From the NCBI GenBank assembly GCA_003477185.1, contig DMTJ01000496.1, positions 1 to 6,671 on the forward strand: 6,671 nucleotides of DNA. The letters are read 5' to 3'. This stretch comes from Lentisphaeria bacterium. GTDB lineage: Bacteria; Verrucomicrobiota; Lentisphaeria; JABSQK01; UBA12247. Numbering within the stretch: the first letter of the stretch is position 1; each line of letters starts with the position of its first letter. The notes beneath the pieces are model-generated. The model ran no database searches, was not told where the DNA came from, and saw nothing but the letters and a program-made list of their open reading frames with translations. The position numbers and the translations under genes are program-made. Of this stretch, positions 6,592 through 6,671 are shown in pieces.

Positions 6592-6671
6592 GTGAAAATC
6601 GCCATCCGCCAGGCCATCGTCCCGCAGGTTCGTTCCCATCGTGCTTCGCTTCGCATTCTTAAGAAGCTCCG
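6592..6671 (+). CDS. Probable start of a further gene, cut by the window edge
   Basis: A GTG at 6592, 16 bases after the stop of the membrane enzyme, opens a frame that runs to the end of the window (26 codons). It begins (V/M)KIAIRQAIVPQVR and continues through LRILKKL. A KIAI start followed by a VPQ-R segment resembles the N-terminal Rossmann strand of GT-B glycosyltransferases, which would suit the upstream gene. Too little is present to assign it, and no Shine-Dalgarno site is visible. It could also be a chance frame. Confidence 0.4.
   Translation, partial: MKIAIRQAIVPQVRSHRASLRILKKL

Overview
The window looks like an accessory stretch of a chromosome from the PVC group of bacteria (Planctomycetota, Verrucomicrobiota or relatives). 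Two separate formylglycine-type sulfatase genes (one intact, one broken) lie within 6.7 kb. There is also an exported protein with an SHD1-like domain, and a polytopic membrane protein of the PMT/GT39-like kind. Sulfatase-rich genomes with SHD1 proteins are typical of that group. The taxonomic call is an inference from gene content, not from a marker gene.

Layout: (1) 216-1676, minus strand: an intact 486-residue sulfatase with all expected catalytic motifs but no signal peptide. (2) 1677-3087: about 1.4 kb with no intact gene. It holds two recognisable gene relics that converge tail to tail. On the plus strand (about 1845-2280) is the first domain of a type II secretion/type IV pilus inner-membrane protein (GspF/PilC family), broken by one extra base near 2178 and cut off at about 2280. 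On the minus strand (about 2618-2326) is an AraC-type helix-turn-helix domain with two in-frame TAG codons. The remainder, to 3074, is non-coding as far as can be seen and contains two perfect small inverted repeats. (3) 3088-4128, plus: an intact secreted protein with an N-terminal SHD1-like domain and an unrecognised beta-rich C-terminal part, with a good Shine-Dalgarno site. (4) 4223-4757, plus: a second, Sec-exported sulfatase. It is a pseudogene, with one extra T shifting the frame, a Pro-to-Ser change in the formylglycine signature, and about 300 residues of the middle missing. (5) 4771-5232 and 5229-6575, plus: a small membrane-anchored protein and a 448-residue GT-C-like integral membrane protein, translationally coupled through an ATGA overlap. 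(6) 6592-6671: the probable start of another gene, cut by the window edge.

The intact genes suggest two unrelated activities: sulfate-ester hydrolysis (one sulfatase working, one lost) and a membrane step that transfers sugar from a lipid-linked donor, carried out by the 4771-6575 pair. The region between them has been decaying by single-base indels, nonsense changes and deletions. I see no phage, CRISPR, tRNA or insertion-sequence signature. The parts most worth a second look are the small anchored protein coupled to the GT-C-like enzyme, the unrecognised C-terminal half of the SHD1 protein, and the cluster of relics.
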